Below are positions 5,211 through 7,398 of a DNA stretch of 7,398 nt, piece after piece (within the stretch, counting starts at the first letter, position 1; every line of letters starts with the position of its first letter). The notes under the pieces were generated by a model. It had not been told where the DNA came from. It ran no database searches and saw only the letters and a list, made by a program, of their open reading frames with translations. Both the position numbers and the translations under genes were made by a program. Location of the stretch: assembly GCA_035551935.1 (NCBI GenBank), contig DASZMJ010000079.1, positions 1 to 7,398 of the forward strand, given 5' to 3'. This DNA is from DASZMJ01 sp035551935 (GTDB taxonomy: Bacteria > Planctomycetota > Planctomycetia > Isosphaerales > Isosphaeraceae).

Positions 5211-5220
5211 AACGGAATCG

Positions 5221-6159
5221 ATGACGAACAACGGGCGGAGCGGCGGGACGGCCGTCCTGGTCGTCGACGAGGCGGGGCCCGTCGGCGCCGGCGACCCGTC
5301 GGGGGCGGCGGTGCGGTCGGCGTTGGCGGACGGGGTCCGGCGGCTGGCCGAGCACGAGGCGGCGGCGCCGGCCGGCGACCCCGAGGGGGTCCACCAGCTC
5401 CGGGCGGCGGCGCGGCGGCTCCGGGGCGTCTTGCACACGTTCGCACCCCTCCTCGATGAGTCGTGGGCCGAGGCCCTGTCGGACGACCTCCGGGGCCCGT
5501 CGCACGCGCTGGGGGCCGTCCGCGACCTCGACGTCCTCCGCGACCGCCTGAAGGACTCGGCCGCCGAGCTGGCCGACGCGCTCGGGCCGCTCTGGGCCGC
5601 GCTCGACGCCCGGCACGAGGCCGCCTCGGCGAGCTTGCGCGACCACCTCCGCGCCGAGTCGCACCGGGCCCTGCTCGCGCGGCTGGCCGACGCCGCGCAC
5701 GCCCCGCGGCTGACGGCCGCGGCCGAGGGGCCGTGCCGCGACGTCCTGCCGACGCTGGTGGCCGACGCCTGGAAGGCCCTCGCCAAGCGGGCCCGCGACC
5801 TCGGGCCCGACTCCGCCGACGCCGACTACCACGAGGCCCGCAAGCGCGCCAAGCGGGCCCGCTACGCCGCCGAGGCCGTCGCCCCCGCGCTCGGCGCGGG
5901 GGCCCGCAAGCGGGCCGAGCGGTTCGCCCGCCGCGTCGAGGGGCTCCAGGACGTCCTCGGCGAGCACCAGGACGCCGTCGTCGCCCGCGACGAGGTCGAG
6001 CGCGTCGCCCGCGACCACCCCGGCGACGCCCCCTTCCTCCTCGCCGCCGGCCGCCTCGTCGAGCGCCAGGCCCGCGCCGCCCGCGCCGCCCGCGACGACT
6101 TCGCCCGCGCCTGGGAGGACATCGACCAGAAGAAGCGGAGGAGGTGGATGAAACCTTGA
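5221..6159 (+). CDS. CHAD-domain protein
   Basis: The 312-residue protein has the two-part helical CHAD domain (conserved histidine alpha-helical domain), which binds polyphosphate through rows of basic residues and is often found at polyphosphate granules. The first half carries GVHQLRAAARRLRGVLHTF (from residue 56; His58, Arg61, Arg65, Arg66, Arg68) and LGAVRDLDVLRDRL. The second half repeats this with DYHEARKRAKRARYAAE (202-218; His204, Arg207, Lys208, Arg209, Lys211) and LQDVLGEHQDAVVARDEV. Unlike many relatives it has no CYTH (triphosphate tunnel) domain; the first 25 residues are a short non-conserved lead. ATG 5221 is set by the ribosome-binding site at 5205-5210. The tail KKRRRWMKP is basic. 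GC content is extreme (over 80% in places), unlike the TIR genes before it and the HD gene after it, so it is probably a native gene. A function in polyphosphate homeostasis is inferred from the family. Confidence 0.9.
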   Translation: MTNNGRSGGTAVLVVDEAGPVGAGDPSGAAVRSALADGVRRLAEHEAAAPAGDPEGVHQLRAAARRLRGVLHTFAPLLDESWAEALSDDLRGPSHALGAVRDLDVLRDRLKDSAAELADALGPLWAALDARHEAASASLRDHLRAESHRALLARLADAAHAPRLTAAAEGPCRDVLPTLVADAWKALAKRARDLGPDSADADYHEARKRAKRARYAAEAVAPALGAGARKRAERFARRVEGLQDVLGEHQDAVVARDEVERVARDHPGDAPFLLAAGRLVERQARAARAARDDFARAWEDIDQKKRRRWMKP

Positions 6160-6193
6160 TTTTTTCGAGGGAAAACGCCGACAAGAAGAGGGG

Positions 6194-6222
6194 TTGACAG
6201 CCGGTCGGTTATAGTGTACAAA
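6194..6222 (+). promoter_or_regulatory. candidate promoter of the HD-hydrolase gene
   Basis: A perfect TTGACA (6194-6199) is followed after 17 bp by TACAAA (6217-6222). Transcription would begin near 6229, only about five bases before ATG 6234, so the transcript would be nearly leaderless. AAAGG at 6221-6225 looks like a ribosome-binding site eight bases from the ATG but would then not be transcribed. Either the promoter or the ribosome-binding site is therefore accidental, or transcription also enters from upstream. Confidence 0.4.
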
Positions 6223-6233
6223 AGGTCAAATTG

Positions 6234-7398
6234 ATGGCGGACCCGCATCGAACGTATGAAATCCGGTGTCCGATTCACGGATTCATAACAATTAGCGATT
6301 GGGAGCGTGAGATCATTGCTCTGAAGCCGTTCCAACGCCTTCGGCGCATTCGTCAGTTGGCGTGGACGGATCAGGTCTATCCGGGAGCGATGCATACTCG
6401 GTTCGAGCATTCGCTGGGCGTGATGCACACGGCGACCCTGCTCTACGACTCCGTCGTCCAGCGTTCGCGAGAGGTCTTGGGGCACGAACTGGGGTATATC
6501 GAGGCGGGCCTCGAGAGACATCGGGCGCTCGTTCGCCTCGCGGCCCTGCTCCACGATGTGGGCCACGGCCCGTTCTCGCACGCCTCCGAGGATCTGTTTC
6601 CGGAGCAAGGGTCAGGGTCGAGTCGTTTCAAACACGAGCATTATTCGGCGGCGATTGTGCGCAAATTTTTCAGCGATGTGATCAAAAATCATCCACTGAA
6701 CGCAAACTATGATTTTGACGCTGATCAGGTCGCTGACCTCTTGGAGGGTAAGTCCACCGCCGGCAGGGCGTTATTCTGGCGCGAGCTGATCGACGGGCAG
6801 ATGGACGCGGATCGGATGGACTATCTACTCCGGGATTCTCTGCATGCCGGTGTGCAGTACGGCCGTTTCGACCTTCAGCGGTTGATCCGTTCGGTCGCGG
6901 TCGTGCCGCCCGGTGGTGACGATCCGGAGGGGGGACCGCGGCTGGGAGTCAGTGAGGGGGGGTGGCACGCGGCGGAATCCCTGATTTTAGCTCGATATTT
7001 TATGTTCACTCAGGTTTATTATCATAAAACTCGGGTCGCTTACAACTATCACCTCGAGCAGGCCCTCGGGGAGGTCTTGCCCGACGGCCTATTTCCTTCA
7101 CCGCTCGGGGAGCGATTGGACGATTATCTCCGCTGGGATGACTGGCGGGTCCTCGGCCTCTTGGCGGGCGGCGGCGGGGGAGAACACGGCCAGAGACTGG
7201 CGACGCGGGATCATTTCCGTGAGGTCTTCCACACGCCGGAAATACCGTCCCAGGCCGACCTAGAGCGGTTTACTTTCGGCTTGCAGACGGAAAGGATTCC
7301 CGAGGAGCGGATTGCTGACGCCACCGAGGTCGGAGCCGAAGGAGATTGTCATGGGGCCCTACTCGAAGGATCTTCGCGAGCGGGTCGCGGCGGCGGTC
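6234..7398 (+). CDS. HD-superfamily phosphohydrolase (COG1078, dNTPase-like), 3' end disrupted or outside the window
   Basis: The frame from ATG 6234 stays open to the right edge (388 codons). The N-terminus has the COG1078 signature: YEIRCPIHGFITIS (8-21), then FQRLRRIRQLAW (33-44), YPGAMHTRFEHSLGVMH (49-65), LAALLHDVGHGPFSHASED (103-121), and QMDADRMDYLLRDSLHAGV (189-207). The metal-binding set is complete: His59, His107-Asp108, and an Asp in DADRMDY (Asp193 by comparison with SAMHD1-type enzymes). Relatives such as B. subtilis YwfO and SAMHD1-like enzymes hydrolyse dNTPs to deoxynucleosides and triphosphate; the substrate here is inferred. Family members are usually about 400-450 residues. 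From about codon 340-370 the reading frame runs into an IS630-type transposase start at 7351, so the last residues are probably not native and the protein may be truncated. GC content is much lower than in the neighbouring CHAD gene (under 50% near 6241-6300 and 6661-6720), pointing to horizontal acquisition. The product is likely cytoplasmic. Confidence 0.88.
   Translation, partial: MADPHRTYEIRCPIHGFITISDWEREIIALKPFQRLRRIRQLAWTDQVYPGAMHTRFEHSLGVMHTATLLYDSVVQRSREVLGHELGYIEAGLERHRALVRLAALLHDVGHGPFSHASEDLFPEQGSGSSRFKHEHYSAAIVRKFFSDVIKNHPLNANYDFDADQVADLLEGKSTAGRALFWRELIDGQMDADRMDYLLRDSLHAGVQYGRFDLQRLIRSVAVVPPGGDDPEGGPRLGVSEGGWHAAESLILARYFMFTQVYYHKTRVAYNYHLEQALGEVLPDGLFPSPLGERLDDYLRWDDWRVLGLLAGGGGGEHGQRLATRDHFREVFHTPEIPSQADLERFTFGLQTERIPEERIADATEVGAEGDCHGALLEGSSRAGRGGG
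7271..7398 (+). mobile_element. left end of an IS630-family insertion sequence (boundary uncertain)
   Basis: The transposase start at 7351 implies an insertion sequence running off the right edge. IS630-family elements insert at TA dinucleotides. The last TA before the transposase ATG is at 7271-7272, with others at 7261-7262 and 7243-7244. If insertion was canonical, the left end lies at one of these. No terminal inverted repeat can be confirmed because the partner end is outside the window. Confidence 0.45.
7351..7398 (+). CDS. IS630-family transposase, N-terminal fragment (partial)
   Basis: ATG 7351 is preceded by GGAG at 7341-7344 at suitable spacing and encodes MGPYSKDLRERVAAAV up to the window edge. 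This matches the typical start of IS630-family transposases (PYS.DLRERVV.A), which precedes a helix-turn-helix DNA-binding domain; the DDE catalytic domain would lie outside the window. Only 16 residues are visible, so whether the gene is intact cannot be judged. It overlaps the still-open HD-hydrolase frame in a different frame. Confidence 0.75.
   Translation, partial: MGPYSKDLRERVAAAV

Noticed and set aside
6194..6215. TTGACA with TATAGT as a promoter
   Set aside because: The spacer is only 10 bp, too short for a sigma-70-type promoter; the 17-bp alternative with TACAAA is better.
6362..6712. Plus-strand 116-codon open frame within the HD gene
   Set aside because: It is out of frame with the HD motifs, which are continuous in the other frame across the whole region, and its product shows no domain.

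Overview
The window looks like chromosomal DNA from a planctomycete, probably of the Isosphaeraceae/Gemmatales type. The reasons are very high GC in most genes, Pro/Lys-rich tails, a gene tail with repeated NEPT motifs, a signal-peptide TPR protein and a CHAD protein. This placement is inference from gene style, since no rRNA or other marker gene is present. All supported genes lie on the + strand.

Left part (1-2641). The window opens inside the 3' end of a gene whose tail is built from repeated modules (NEPTAEV and TPVATDPHP..GEG). Next come a hotdog-fold acyl-CoA thioesterase (780-1253) and an exported tetratricopeptide-repeat protein (1337-2641). Each of these two is preceded by a plausible sigma-70-like promoter.

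Middle part (2642-4026). A short AT-rich spacer and a candidate promoter lead to an 80-residue protein ending in a Gly-Gly-containing tail (2819-3061). Its last codons and stop lie inside a perfect 34-bp inverted repeat (3051-3084 / 3101-3134), followed by a further half-copy of the same module. A 287-residue protein of unknown function (3163-4026) starts directly after the repeat.

TIR part (4093-5153). Two different TIR-domain proteins are encoded in tandem and overlap by ATGA. Both keep the glutamate expected of NAD-cleaving TIR domains. The second adds a C-terminal helical domain I cannot name. This pair is the best candidate here for a conflict or signalling module. No Thoeris ThsA, SLOG, Sir2 or other recognised partner is visible beside it.

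Right part (5221-7398). A CHAD-domain protein of extremely high GC is followed by an HD-superfamily phosphohydrolase (COG1078/dNTPase-like) with clearly lower GC and stretches below 50%. That frame is still open at the right edge. Inside it, at 7351, starts a ribosome-binding-site-preceded reading frame whose first 16 residues match the N-terminus of IS630-family transposases. The HD gene therefore appears to be an acquired gene truncated or abutted by an insertion sequence. TIR pair, compositionally foreign HD gene and insertion sequence lie close together, with the native-looking CHAD gene between, which suggests an accessory patch in an otherwise ordinary region.
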